Counted from the first letter of the stretch, positions 1-7,385 are shown. The stretch: 19,220 nucleotides of DNA from DATJXG01 sp035500455 (GCA_035500455.1 DATJXG010000258.1:1-19220), one strand, 5' to 3'. Notes: generated by a model not told the origin, from the sequence alone. Program-made: numbers and translations.

Positions 1-6
1 AGCCTT

Positions 7-30
7 CGCGGGCGGGGGCGCCTGCGCCAC
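7..30. repeat. REP-like GC-rich palindrome, copy 1
   Basis: An imperfect palindrome just downstream of the RMD1-family gene. It reads CGCGGGCG, a GGGG spacer, then CGCCTGCG and CCAC. It matches the units at 7348-7370 and, inverted, 7263-7285, with one arm base changed (CCTGC for CCCGC). The left edge lies close to the window start, so a partner copy may be missing. Function unknown; it could form a hairpin at the 3' end of the minus-strand transcript. Confidence 0.6.
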
Positions 31-38
31 ACTGGTTG

Positions 39-1193
39 CTACATCCCTTTGCCGCCGAAGAAGAACACCAGCTCGATTACCAGAATGATCACTACCATCA
101 GCTCCAGCACGAAGGCGCGGCTCTGGTTGAACTGGTCCATCATGAAGCGGTAGAGCTCTTCGGCGGTGCTTAGTTTCTGGGTGACCAGCTCCTTGTAGTC
201 GGGTACGCCGACTTTGGCGGCGGCCAGCTTGTAGAGGCGGGCGGAAAACATGTCGCTGAGGAACTTGATGGCGTTATCGGCGTGCTCGGTGAGTTCGTTC
301 ACGTCGAGCAGCACGGTATGCAGGCGGGTGGCGGCGCGCGCCAGGCGCCAGCGGGCCAGCATGCTGGTGCCCTTGTCGAGGAACTTATAGACGCGCTCCA
401 GCTCGCGGGTCAGCAGCTCGTCGTAGTGGCGGAACTCCAGCAGCTGGGAGTTGGCGTACTCCAGCAGCTGGATGGCGGTTTCGGCGCCGGGGGCGCTGTC
501 ATACACGAAGGCCGCGTTCCAGCCGATGACCGCCAGGTCGGTGGGATAGTACGAAATCTTCGCCTGCAGGATTTCCTGGCGCTCGCCCTCGGAGAGCTGG
601 ATGGTTTCTCCGCGCACGATCTGGGCGATGCGCTCCCCATGGGTCTTGACCAGCTCAGCCGCGGAGGGCGAGCCTTCCACTTCGCGCACGTGGAAAATGA
701 AATAGTCCTCGCTGAGCCACTCCGGATAAGGCTTCACCAGGGCGGGCCCGGCCTGCTCCAGCTTCTGGCGGGCGATGCGGGCGGCGTGGCGCTCGAAGTC
801 CACGTCCCATATCCAGCGGCCGCCCAGGCGGATGAGCGTATCCCAATCGCCTGAAAACGGCAGCTCGAAGACGACGCTGAGCACGCCGTAGTCGTAATAC
901 TTGATTTCGCCTGGCAGCTTTTCGCCGCTCTCCAGGACTAAAGGCTCGATCGGCTCCACAACCGGGGGCCGCTGGTAGCGGACGTAGCCCGGCGTGGGGT
1001 GCTTGAAGCTGGGTTGGGCGACGGTTTGCGCGCCCAGAATCTGGCGAAGCTGGTCGAGGTGGATTTCCTCGCAGACATCGAACTGGATGAGCACCAGTAC
1101 GGCGCCATGGAGCGCGGCTTCAGTCGCCTGGACTGCCCGCGGCGGGGCGGAGGTATCCGTAAGCGTGAGGGAAGATTGCGAGTCCCGAATCAT
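39..1193 (-). CDS. RMD1/YagE (DUF155) family protein with C-terminal membrane anchor
   Basis: A 384-residue protein. The layout is that of the RMD1/YagE/DUF155 family: a mixed alpha/beta N-terminal part (about residues 25-190, with the YDYGVLSVVFELPF segment), a long helical part (about 230-355), and one hydrophobic C-terminal segment (LELMVVIILVIELVFFFGG, about 362-380) that should anchor it in the membrane. The known eukaryotic members are mitochondrial inner-membrane proteins; the bacterial role is not established, so no reaction is proposed. The ATG at 1193 follows a GGTGG-like stretch, and the N-terminal 20 residues look disordered. It is transcribed away from alr. Family assignment is from recognised architecture and C-terminal motif, not an alignment. 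Confidence 0.8.
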   Translation of the reverse strand: MIRDSQSSLTLTDTSAPPRAVQATEAALHGAVLVLIQFDVCEEIHLDQLRQILGAQTVAQPSFKHPTPGYVRYQRPPVVEPIEPLVLESGEKLPGEIKYYDYGVLSVVFELPFSGDWDTLIRLGGRWIWDVDFERHAARIARQKLEQAGPALVKPYPEWLSEDYFIFHVREVEGSPSAAELVKTHGERIAQIVRGETIQLSEGERQEILQAKISYYPTDLAVIGWNAAFVYDSAPGAETAIQLLEYANSQLLEFRHYDELLTRELERVYKFLDKGTSMLARWRLARAATRLHTVLLDVNELTEHADNAIKFLSDMFSARLYKLAAAKVGVPDYKELVTQKLSTAEELYRFMMDQFNQSRAFVLELMVVIILVIELVFFFGGKGM

Positions 1194-1592
1194 GGTTGAC
1201 CACCCGCCAGCGCAGGAAGTGAGGGAAAACAGCCGAAGTAGGCTGCCGCGCCGACTCTATCTATTGTCCCAGAACCCGGCGTTTTTGGGGAGGGGCTGGG
1301 GAGTAAACATGTAACTATAAGTAAATGCTAGGCTTATCAGGAGGTCGGAAGGCGGTTCGAAGGGTATCTAGGGACTTAATTGTCACTTTGGAGACGGCTT
1401 GGACGCTTCCCAGCCGCCCGCAACCGGGCCTTGGCTGACGGCCCTGCGGCCCAGGTTTCCGAGCCGGAGCCAGATTGTCTCGCAGTGGGGTCCAAAGGAT
1501 AAGGCAGCCGAGCTGCGTGCTGCCCCGGCCGCTGGCAACTTCCGCCCGGATTCCCCCGGGCCAGTAGCCGGCGGTAACCTGAGGCGTGAAAT
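1194..1592. other. Intergenic region between divergent RMD1-like gene and alr
   Basis: About 400 bp with no convincing gene on either strand. On the minus strand a TATAGT (1313-1318) could be a -10 element for the RMD1-like gene, but no matching -35 is clear. Near 1503-1524 a small hairpin GGCAGC/GCTGCC is possible. No tRNA or riboswitch that I recognise. Confidence 0.5.
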
Positions 1593-2783
1593 ATGACCGC
1601 TATAATCGGCGGAGTGGCTACTGTCGAAATTCTGAACCGGGCTGCGACTCGTCCTACCTGGGCCGATGTCTCGGTGGCGAACCTGCGCCACAACTTTGGC
1701 GTGGTGCAGCGGCACCTGGGCGCGGGCGTCACGGTGTGCGCGGTGGTGAAAGCGGATGCCTATGGCCATGGCGCGGTGGAGTGTGCCGTGGCGCTGGAAA
1801 ACGACGGCGCCAGCTGGCTGGGCGTTACTTCGCTGGACGAGGCGATTCCGCTGCGCGAGGCTGGGATTCAGTCGCAGATCCTGCTGATGACGGGATTCTG
1901 GCGGGGCGAAGAAGAAGAGATCATTCGGCTGGGGCTGACGCCTACGGTTTGGGAAGCGTCGCAGGTAGAGTTGATGGAAAAGGCGGCTGGCCGGCTGGGC
2001 AAGTCGCATCAGGCGGTGCATTTAAAGGTGGATAGCGGTATGGGGCGGCTGGGTGTCGGGCTGGATGAACTGCCTGCGATTTGCTCCACCCTGAAGAATT
2101 CTACGCATCTGATTTTGGAAGGCTTGTGTACCCATCTGGCGTCGTCGGAGGTGCTGGATGCGCCCTCGGTCCCCAGCCAGGTGAAAAAGTTTGCCGAGGC
2201 GCAGCAGATCGTGGGCAGCGCAGGGTTGAAACCTGCCCTCGTGCATGTCGCGAATACCGGGGCGGTCATTTCGCGACGCGAAACCTGGAACAATATGGTG
2301 CGGCCGGGCATCGCCCTGTATGGGTATTACGTCCCATTTGAGCGGGCCGGCCGGGAAGTGAGCGGCAGCGGGTTGCGGCTGCCGGTAAAGCCGGTACTCA
2401 CGTGGAAGACGCGGATTCTTTCGCTGCGCGAGGCACGAGCGAACGAGGAACTGGGCTACGGCGGCACCTACGTGACCAAGTCTCCTACGCGCATCGCGGT
2501 GCTGCCGGTGGGCTATGCCGACGGATTGAACCGCAAGCTCTCCAACCGGGGGCGGGTGATCGTGCGCGAGCATTACGCCCCGATTGTGGGCCGCATCTCT
2601 ATGGACCTCACGCTGGTGGACGTGACCGGGCTGGAGGGCGTCGCGGTAGGGGATGAGGTGGTGCTGCTAGGGACCGTGGATGGCCTGAGCGTGGACGCGC
2701 GCGAGCACGCGGCGCTGTCGGATACCGTGCTCTACGAGATTCTGTGCGGAATTTCCAAGCGGGTGCCGCGGAGATACGCGTAG
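1593..2783 (+). CDS. alr: Alanine racemase
   Basis: A 396-residue PLP enzyme that interconverts L- and D-alanine in the cytoplasm for peptidoglycan. The PLP-binding motif VVKADAYGHG puts the Schiff-base lysine at K53. The opposite-face catalytic tyrosine is Y289 in ELGYGGTY, followed 19 residues later by the conserved GYADG (Y308), the same spacing as in the Geobacillus enzyme. GRISMD supplies the C-terminal active-site methionine. The N-terminal TIM-barrel and C-terminal beta domains are both full length. The ATG at 1593 has a GAGG 8 bases upstream. A GTG at 1614, in frame, is an alternative start because a perfect TATAAT lies between them at 1601-1606. It stands alone here. Confidence 0.96.
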   Translation: MTAIIGGVATVEILNRAATRPTWADVSVANLRHNFGVVQRHLGAGVTVCAVVKADAYGHGAVECAVALENDGASWLGVTSLDEAIPLREAGIQSQILLMTGFWRGEEEEIIRLGLTPTVWEASQVELMEKAAGRLGKSHQAVHLKVDSGMGRLGVGLDELPAICSTLKNSTHLILEGLCTHLASSEVLDAPSVPSQVKKFAEAQQIVGSAGLKPALVHVANTGAVISRRETWNNMVRPGIALYGYYVPFERAGREVSGSGLRLPVKPVLTWKTRILSLREARANEELGYGGTYVTKSPTRIAVLPVGYADGLNRKLSNRGRVIVREHYAPIVGRISMDLTLVDVTGLEGVAVGDEVVLLGTVDGLSVDAREHAALSDTVLYEILCGISKRVPRRYA

Positions 2784-2848
2784 GGTCGGCCTCCCGCGGG
2801 CAGGATTGGCTCAAGTTCGAAGGACAATCTCCGCGAGCCTGGCGGATG

Positions 2849-2942
2849 CTCTTTGCGTCCTCGGCGTATCTTTCGTTTTGCCGGTCCTGGGCCAAAATCT
2901 TAAATCGAGGTAGCAAAGAACCCCCGCAGAGTTCGCAGAGAG
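2849..2942. repeat. Degenerate CTTTGCG-type inverted repeat element
   Basis: Left arm 2849-2875 (CTCTTTGCGTCCTCGGCG followed by TATCTTTCG) and right arm 2914-2942 (GCAAAGAAC, then CCGCAGAG and TTCGCAGAGAG) are roughly inverted copies around a 38-base centre. The same word pattern, in a cleaner form, makes the element at 4518-4592. The arms have drifted, so this copy looks older. Confidence 0.55.
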
Positions 2943-3020
2943 TGCTTTTCTCTACCGCCGGGAGAGGGCTGGTCTTACGAGAAAATGTTCCGAAAACCGG
3001 CCGGATTTGTCCGCTAAGGT

Positions 3021-3043
3021 TGCCGGCGGGACGCCGGCGCTAC
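3021..3043. repeat. GCCGGCGGGACGCCGGC palindrome, copy 1
   Basis: A perfect 7 bp stem (GCCGGCG/CGCCGGC) around a GGA loop, with the tail GCTAC. The same unit, 22 bases identical including the leading T, recurs at 11710-11731, and its second half recurs at 11773-11785. Dispersed palindromes of this kind behave like REP sequences; function unknown. Confidence 0.7.
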
Positions 3044-3101
3044 ATTCACTCGCGAAACCTTGCGCCTGAATGCCGCTTGCCGACACTTCACTGCGGATCA
3101 C

Positions 3102-3131
3102 CTGACCGATGCTGCCCGCCTTAGTATATTT
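3102..3131 (+). promoter_or_regulatory. Probable promoter of the ABHD18-like hydrolase
   Basis: CTGACC (3102-3107, 4 of 6 to TTGACA), an 18-base spacer and TATATT (3126-3131, 5 of 6 to TATAAT). The predicted transcript start near 3138 lies only about 6 bases before the ATG at 3144, which supports that start and implies a nearly leaderless mRNA. Confidence 0.5.
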
Positions 3132-3143
3132 GGCTTATCGGCT

Positions 3144-4268
3144 ATGCCCTCACGCTACGCACAGTGGATGTATGACTGGGAACACCGCCTCACCTCGGTG
3201 GATAACAATCGAGTAGTGCGTCCGCTGGAGTGGGGAACGGAGTGGGCGCGGGAGTGGCCTTGCCGCAACGGGTTTGGGCCGGAGCACGTGCCGGGCGATC
3301 CCGAGAAATTTCTGGAGGATTACAACCGGCGAATCGTGGCCGGCAGCGATGAATTTTTCGGCTACCGCACGCCGGACGACTTCCGCCTGGAACGGCGGGA
3401 GATCCGGGTATTCAGCACGCGGGAGGAGCCCGACCCTGCCCTGGAAGAAAAGGTGCGCGGCACCTATGCCGAGTTTCTGCGGTTTACCTCTCCGGGGCGA
3501 ACGCCTTTCCCGGAAAACAATCTGGCGAATGCCCGCTGGTTTCCGGCGCGTGGCCGGCGGGCGCTGGTGGTGCTGCCGCACTGGAACTCCGACGCCATCG
3601 CTTACGCCGGACTTTGCCGGGTGCTGAACCTGCTGGGTATTGCAGTGCTGCGGTTGAGTATGCCGTATCACGATATCCGCATGCCGGCGGAGATTGGCCG
3701 CGCCGATTACGCGGTGTCCGCGAATATCGGGCGCACGCTGGATGCGGCGCGGCAAGGAGTGGTGGATATTCGCTGCTGCCTCGACTGGCTGGAGCAGCAA
3801 GGTTACACGCGCCTGGGAATTGTAGGCACCAGCCTGGGATCGTGTTATTCATTTCTGGCGGCGGCTCATGATCCGCGCATTCGGGTGGCGGCGTTCAACC
3901 ACGCTTCCACTTATTTTGCAGATGTGGTGTGGCACGGGCAGTCCACGCGCCACATTCGCGAGGGGCTGGAGCCGCAGATCGATCTGGAACGGCTGCGCGG
4001 GTTGTGGAGCGCCATCAGTCCTATGTCGTACTTTCCGCAGTATGCGCGTTGGCCCAGGAAGTCGCTGGTGATCTATGCCGAGTATGACTTGACGTTTCTG
4101 CCGGAGTTTTCGCGCGAGGTGGTGGCGGAGTTCGCGCGCTACAAGCTTGACCACAAAGTGTCGGTGCTGCCCTGCGGGCACTACACCACCGGCGAAACGC
4201 CCTACAAATATATGGATGGCTGGCGGCTGGCTTCGTTTTTGCGAACGGCGTTTGAGGGGGGCGGCTAG
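3144..4268 (+). CDS. Alpha/beta hydrolase, ABHD18-like
   Basis: A 374-residue cytoplasmic-looking protein without signal peptide. The nucleophile elbow GTSLGS places the serine at about S230. D315 (IYAEYDLTF) and H346 (PCGHYTTG) are in the right order to complete a Ser-Asp-His triad. The N-terminal 130 residues before the core sheet (ALVVLPHWNSDA) are longer than in simple esterases, as in the poorly characterised ABHD18 (PF09752) group. Substrate unknown. The frame is open to 3060, but I choose the ATG at 3144 because a promoter lies at 3102-3131 and the upstream part has no family-like sequence. There is no Shine-Dalgarno. It is a single-gene unit. Confidence 0.8.
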   Translation: MPSRYAQWMYDWEHRLTSVDNNRVVRPLEWGTEWAREWPCRNGFGPEHVPGDPEKFLEDYNRRIVAGSDEFFGYRTPDDFRLERREIRVFSTREEPDPALEEKVRGTYAEFLRFTSPGRTPFPENNLANARWFPARGRRALVVLPHWNSDAIAYAGLCRVLNLLGIAVLRLSMPYHDIRMPAEIGRADYAVSANIGRTLDAARQGVVDIRCCLDWLEQQGYTRLGIVGTSLGSCYSFLAAAHDPRIRVAAFNHASTYFADVVWHGQSTRHIREGLEPQIDLERLRGLWSAISPMSYFPQYARWPRKSLVIYAEYDLTFLPEFSREVVAEFARYKLDHKVSVLPCGHYTTGETPYKYMDGWRLASFLRTAFEGGG

Positions 4269-4337
4269 GGAGGGAAATTCTATTTTTTCCGGCACCCTCC
4301 GATATTTCGACAGAGTATTTCCGACACCCTCCAAATT

Positions 4338-4436
4338 GTCATTCCGAGCGAGGCGAGGAATCTGGGCCTTTGCCCGGGGTGGCGATAACAACGGTACAGG
4401 CAAGAACCTGGATCCCTCGCTTCGCTTTGGGATGAC
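4338..4436. repeat. GTCATTCCGAGCGAGG inverted-repeat element (MITE-like)
   Basis: The left end GTCATTCCGAGCGAGGCGAG, continuing GAATC, and the right end GATCCCTCGCTTCGCTTTGG, continuing GATGAC, are inverted copies about 25 bases long with a few mismatches. They enclose about 48 unrelated bases. Elements with these GTCATTCCGAGCGA ends are familiar as abundant non-coding repeats in acidobacterial and other environmental genomes (recalled, not searched). No ORF inside. As RNA it would form a long hairpin at the 3' end of the hydrolase transcript. Confidence 0.75.
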
Positions 4437-4517
4437 AACCTGTGTTTCTCCGGGGTTATAACCACTGCCAAAAAGTGCTAAAGCACGCTTCGCTCCGATA
4501 GAATCATTCTGTTCCCG

Positions 4518-4592
4518 TTTTCTTTGCGTCCTTTGCGTTCTTTGCGGTGAAAAAGCATTGAACCGCTAAGAACGCAAAGAGCGCAAAGAAAA
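4518..4592. repeat. CTTTGCG / CGCAAAG inverted repeat, clean copy
   Basis: Left arm 4518-4549 is made of repeated CTTTGCG words ending in GCGGTG. Right arm 4562-4592 starts ACCGCTAAGAACG and ends in CGCAAAGAAA, nearly its reverse complement. The 12-base centre is AAAAAGCATTGA. The right arm ends 5 bases before the glyA Shine-Dalgarno, so a transcript starting upstream would carry a hairpin of about 30 bp next to the ribosome site. Confidence 0.75.
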
Positions 4593-4611
4593 GCACTAAG
4601 GATTGCCTTCC

Positions 4612-5898
4612 ATGAAGAATCCCATGTATCGCCCGTTGTATGAAGCTGATCCGGAGATTGCCGCCGCTATCGACAACGAGACCCGACGCCAGCATGAAGG
4701 GCTGGAATTGATTGCCTCGGAGAATTTCGTGAGCGAGGCGGTTCTGGAGGCTGCCGGTTCTGTTTTCACCAACAAGTATGCCGAGGGCTATCCCGGCAAG
4801 CGTTACTACGGCGGGTGCGAGTTCAGCGACGTGGTGGAGAACCTGGCGCGCGACCGTGCCAAGCAGCTTTTCGGCGCGGAGCACGTCAATGTGCAGCCGC
4901 ATGCGGGATCGCAGGCGAATATGGCGGCTTACGCCGCGGTGCTGCAGCCGGGGGATACGATTCTCGGGCTGAATCTGGCGCATGGCGGGCATCTTACGCA
5001 TGGGCATCACCTGAACTTTTCCGGCAAGACGTATCGCATCGTGCCATATGGCGTCACCAAAGACAGCGAAACCATCGACTACGACGACCTGGAAAAGCTG
5101 GCTGAGAAAGAGCGGCCTAAGCTGATTATCGGCGGTGGCAGCGCTTATCCGCGGATCATCGATTTTGCCCGCATGCGGGCGATCGCCGACAAAGTTGGCG
5201 CGCTCTATCTTGTCGATATGGCGCACTTCGCGGGCCTGGTGGCGGGCGGAGCGCATCCTTCGCCGGTGCCGCATTGCCACATCGTGACCTCGACTACCCA
5301 CAAGACGCTGCGCGGGCCGCGCTCGGGGTTGATTCTTTCCAAGGCGGAATTCGCCCCGGCCATCGACAAGACGGTTTTCCCCGGCATGCAGGGCGGGCCG
5401 CTGGTGCACATCATGGCAGCCAAGGCCATCTGCTTCCGCGAGGCGATGCAGCCCAGCTTCCGCGACTATGCGCGGCAGGTTGTAGCCAACGCCAAAGTGC
5501 TGGCGGAAACGCTGGCGGCGGAGGGCTTCCGCATCATCTCCGGCGGCACCGACACCCACCTCATGCTGGTGGATGTGTTCTCCAAAGGGATGCTGGGCAG
5601 CGAAGCGGAGAAGGCGCTGGGCGAGGCGGGGATTACGGTTAACAAGAACGCGATTCCTTTCGATACCAACCCACCGATGAAACCAAGCGGGATTCGCATC
5701 GGGTCGCCGGCGGTGACCACTCGCGGCATGAAAGAAGCCGAAATGCGGCAGATCGGGCTCTGGATCTCGGAGTCGCTTCACCACCGGGCGGAACCCGCGG
5801 TTCTGGCCAAGATCCGCAAGCAGGTTTTGGACCTGGCGGAGGCGTTTCCGCTTTATGCCGAGCGACGGGCGAGGGCGCAGGTGGAAGCCCGAGCCTGA
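4612..5898 (+). CDS. glyA: Serine hydroxymethyltransferase
   Basis: A 428-residue PLP enzyme, fold type I, converting serine plus tetrahydrofolate to glycine plus methylene-THF in the cytoplasm. The N-terminal ELIASENFVS and YAEGYPGKRYYGGCE signatures are present. The PLP lysine is K231 in VTSTTHKTLRGPRSG. The C-terminal folate-contact region GIRIGSPAVTTRG is intact. Length matches the bacterial family (about 415-430). I choose the ATG at 4612 because AAGGA lies at 4598-4602 with 9 bases of spacing; a TTG at 4603 in the same frame overlaps that site and is unlikely. The 5' region is occupied by the inverted repeat at 4518-4592. No glycine or THF riboswitch is recognisable. Confidence 0.97.
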   Translation: MKNPMYRPLYEADPEIAAAIDNETRRQHEGLELIASENFVSEAVLEAAGSVFTNKYAEGYPGKRYYGGCEFSDVVENLARDRAKQLFGAEHVNVQPHAGSQANMAAYAAVLQPGDTILGLNLAHGGHLTHGHHLNFSGKTYRIVPYGVTKDSETIDYDDLEKLAEKERPKLIIGGGSAYPRIIDFARMRAIADKVGALYLVDMAHFAGLVAGGAHPSPVPHCHIVTSTTHKTLRGPRSGLILSKAEFAPAIDKTVFPGMQGGPLVHIMAAKAICFREAMQPSFRDYARQVVANAKVLAETLAAEGFRIISGGTDTHLMLVDVFSKGMLGSEAEKALGEAGITVNKNAIPFDTNPPMKPSGIRIGSPAVTTRGMKEAEMRQIGLWISESLHHRAEPAVLAKIRKQVLDLAEAFPLYAERRARAQVEARA

Positions 5899-5905
5899 AG
5901 ACTAA

Positions 5906-6006
5906 TTTTCGATTGCCGATTGTGATTACGGCAGTGGCAGAACTCGGCAGCAGAAAAACTTGCAGTCCGCCATCGGCAATTGAAAATCGGCGATCGGCAA
6001 TCGAAA
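5906..6006. repeat. CGATTGCCGATT inverted/direct repeat cluster
   Basis: TTTTCGATTGCCGATT at 5906-5921 is answered by inverted copies at 5972-5986 (ATCGGCAATTGAAAA) and 5992-6006 (GATCGGCAATCGAAA). The first arm could pair with either of the two right-hand copies. It fills most of the 168 bases between glyA and the glycosyltransferase. No coding content. Confidence 0.65.
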
Positions 6007-6066
6007 CTCCCCCAATCCCAACGAAATTCCTGCGTTTTGCAAGCTGCCTGTGCTTAAATCGTGGCC

Positions 6067-7254
6067 ATGCGTGTGGCCATCGATATCCGGCGCATGACCG
6101 ATTTTGGCGTCGGGACCTACATACGCAACGTGGTGCGCGCGCTTGGCCGGCTGGATCTGGAGAGTGATTATTTTCTGATCGGGCCGCCGCCCAAGATCGC
6201 GGAGATGGGGCCGCTGCCGGCGAACTTCCGGGCAGTACCGCTGCTGGAGCCCGATACGACGGTGAAGGGCTACTTCGGCTGCCGGGCGATAGTCACGCGC
6301 CTGCAGTGCGATGTGGTGCACATCCCGCATTTGTTCTGGGTTCCGCCGCGCTTCCCGTGCCCCTACATCGTTACGGTGCACGATGTGCTGGAGTACATGT
6401 CGGGAGCGCGGGGACTGTCCGGGCTGCGGCGGTCGCTGCACTTTCAACTTACCCGCACGGTCTTGAAGAACGCGGCGCGGGTGTTCGCGGTTTCCAAGTT
6501 CACCAAAACCGAAGTCGAGAAGCTGTTTGCCATTCCGGCTTCCCGGATCGAAGTTATCTACAACGCCATCGACGAACGCTTTCTGCACGGACACGCCAGC
6601 GAGGCCGACCGCGAGGTGCTGGCGCAGCGCTACCAGATTACCTATCCCTTCCTGCTTTACGCCGGGCGCATCAGCCCGCACAAGAATGTGGTGCGCATCA
6701 TCGAGGCGTTTTCCGCGCTCAAGGCGGAACTGGAAAAAGAAGGGCGGTATCCCGATCTGAAGCTGATTATCATCGGCGACGAGGTCTCCAAGCATCCGGA
6801 TTTGCGGCGCACGGTGATCCGCGGCGGGGTGCAGAATGATGTGCGCTTCCTGGGGTTCGTCCCCATCGACGTTCTGCGGATCTTTTACGACGCGGCGAAG
6901 ATATTTGTTTTTCCATCCTTATATGAAGGGTTCGGGCTGCCACCGCTGGAGGCCATGGCGCATGGGACGCCGGTGCTGGCGTCGAACTCATCTTCTCTGC
7001 CGGAGGTCGTGGGCAGCGCGGCCATACTAGTGAACCCGGAGAATGTGTTTGAGATCATGCGGGCGCTGCACCGCGTCCTTATCGACCAGGGGCTGCGGGA
7101 AAAGCTGAAGCGGCGGTGCTACGAACAGGCGAAGCGATTTTCGTGGGACATTTCGGCGCGGCAGGTGCTGAATGCGTATAGAGAGGTGGCGGGGAAAAGA
7201 GCGGGGCCGAGGCAGATCGCGGAGAAACGGGCTGAGGGCGTGGCGAGTTCGTGA
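6067..7254 (+). CDS. Glycosyltransferase, family 4 (GT-B fold)
   Basis: A 395-residue retaining GT-B glycosyltransferase. The N-terminal domain begins MRVAIDIRRMTDFGVGTYIRN, the usual glycine-rich acceptor-side loop; the linker with the family's conserved LLYAGRISPHKN start of the donor domain is at about 200-212. The donor-sugar motif SLYEGFGLPPLEAMAHGTP (E-x7-E) is at about 285-303. The substrate cannot be read from sequence; such genes build lipopolysaccharide, exopolysaccharide or glycolipids from nucleotide sugars. A GTG at 6061 would add two residues, and neither start has a Shine-Dalgarno. The gene has no operon partner here and faces the small gene at 7386-7565 across two palindromes. 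Confidence 0.92.
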   Translation: MRVAIDIRRMTDFGVGTYIRNVVRALGRLDLESDYFLIGPPPKIAEMGPLPANFRAVPLLEPDTTVKGYFGCRAIVTRLQCDVVHIPHLFWVPPRFPCPYIVTVHDVLEYMSGARGLSGLRRSLHFQLTRTVLKNAARVFAVSKFTKTEVEKLFAIPASRIEVIYNAIDERFLHGHASEADREVLAQRYQITYPFLLYAGRISPHKNVVRIIEAFSALKAELEKEGRYPDLKLIIIGDEVSKHPDLRRTVIRGGVQNDVRFLGFVPIDVLRIFYDAAKIFVFPSLYEGFGLPPLEAMAHGTPVLASNSSSLPEVVGSAAILVNPENVFEIMRALHRVLIDQGLREKLKRRCYEQAKRFSWDISARQVLNAYREVAGKRAGPRQIAEKRAEGVASS

Positions 7255-7262
7255 AGGTTGTG

Positions 7263-7285
7263 TGGCGCGGGCGCCTTCGCCCGCG
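7263..7285. repeat. REP-like palindrome, copy 2 (inverted)
   Basis: A perfect 8 bp stem, CGCGGGCG at 7266-7273 and CGCCCGCG at 7278-7285, with a CCTT loop and the tail GTGG at its left. It is the reverse orientation of the unit at 7348-7370. It begins 9 bases after the glycosyltransferase stop, where it may protect or end the transcript. Confidence 0.7.
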
Positions 7286-7347
7286 TGGGTCGTGGAGTTG
7301 GCTTGATGCAAATGCCGAATTGATCAGTTCTCAGAGGCCCGGCATCT

Positions 7348-7370
7348 CGCGGGCGGGGCGCCCGCGCCAC
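7348..7370. repeat. REP-like palindrome, copy 3
   Basis: A perfect 8 bp stem, CGCGGGCG at 7348-7355 and CGCCCGCG at 7359-7366, with a GGG loop and the tail CCAC. With 7263-7285 it makes an inverted pair 62 bases apart, the usual arrangement of REP doublets, placed between two convergent genes. Confidence 0.7.
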
Positions 7371-7385
7371 GTTCCGAGATATGGG

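Larger units (their letters stand above)
2784..3101. other. Intergenic region with dispersed repeats, no gene seen
   Basis: The gap between alr and the hydrolase holds two repeat elements (2849-2942 and 3021-3043, listed separately) and no ORF with coding character. The reading frame open upstream of the hydrolase start runs through the 3021-3043 repeat, so I treat it as non-coding. Confidence 0.5.
4269..4611. other. Repeat-filled gap between hydrolase and glyA
   Basis: This gap carries two complete inverted-repeat elements (4338-4436, 4518-4592). It also has two near-identical 12-base words, CCGGCACCCTCC and CCGACACCCTCC, within 4288-4333. No gene is visible. The glyA promoter must lie within or between these elements; I could not point to a good -35/-10 pair. 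Confidence 0.55.

Noticed and set aside
1383..2021. Minus-strand frame reaching from the alr upstream gap into alr
   Set aside because: Mostly antisense to alr, no ribosome site, and an Arg/Pro-rich composition typical of shadows.
3060..3143. N-terminal extension of the hydrolase to 3060
   Set aside because: A promoter-like pair lies at 3102-3131 inside it, and the added 28 residues are not hydrolase-like.
4603..4611. TTG start of glyA at 4603
   Set aside because: It overlaps the AAGGA site that is well spaced for the ATG at 4612, and the family N-terminus fits the ATG.
4504..5784. A 426-codon minus-strand frame opposite glyA
   Set aside because: It is the antisense of a certain serine hydroxymethyltransferase, with His/Arg-rich low-complexity translation.
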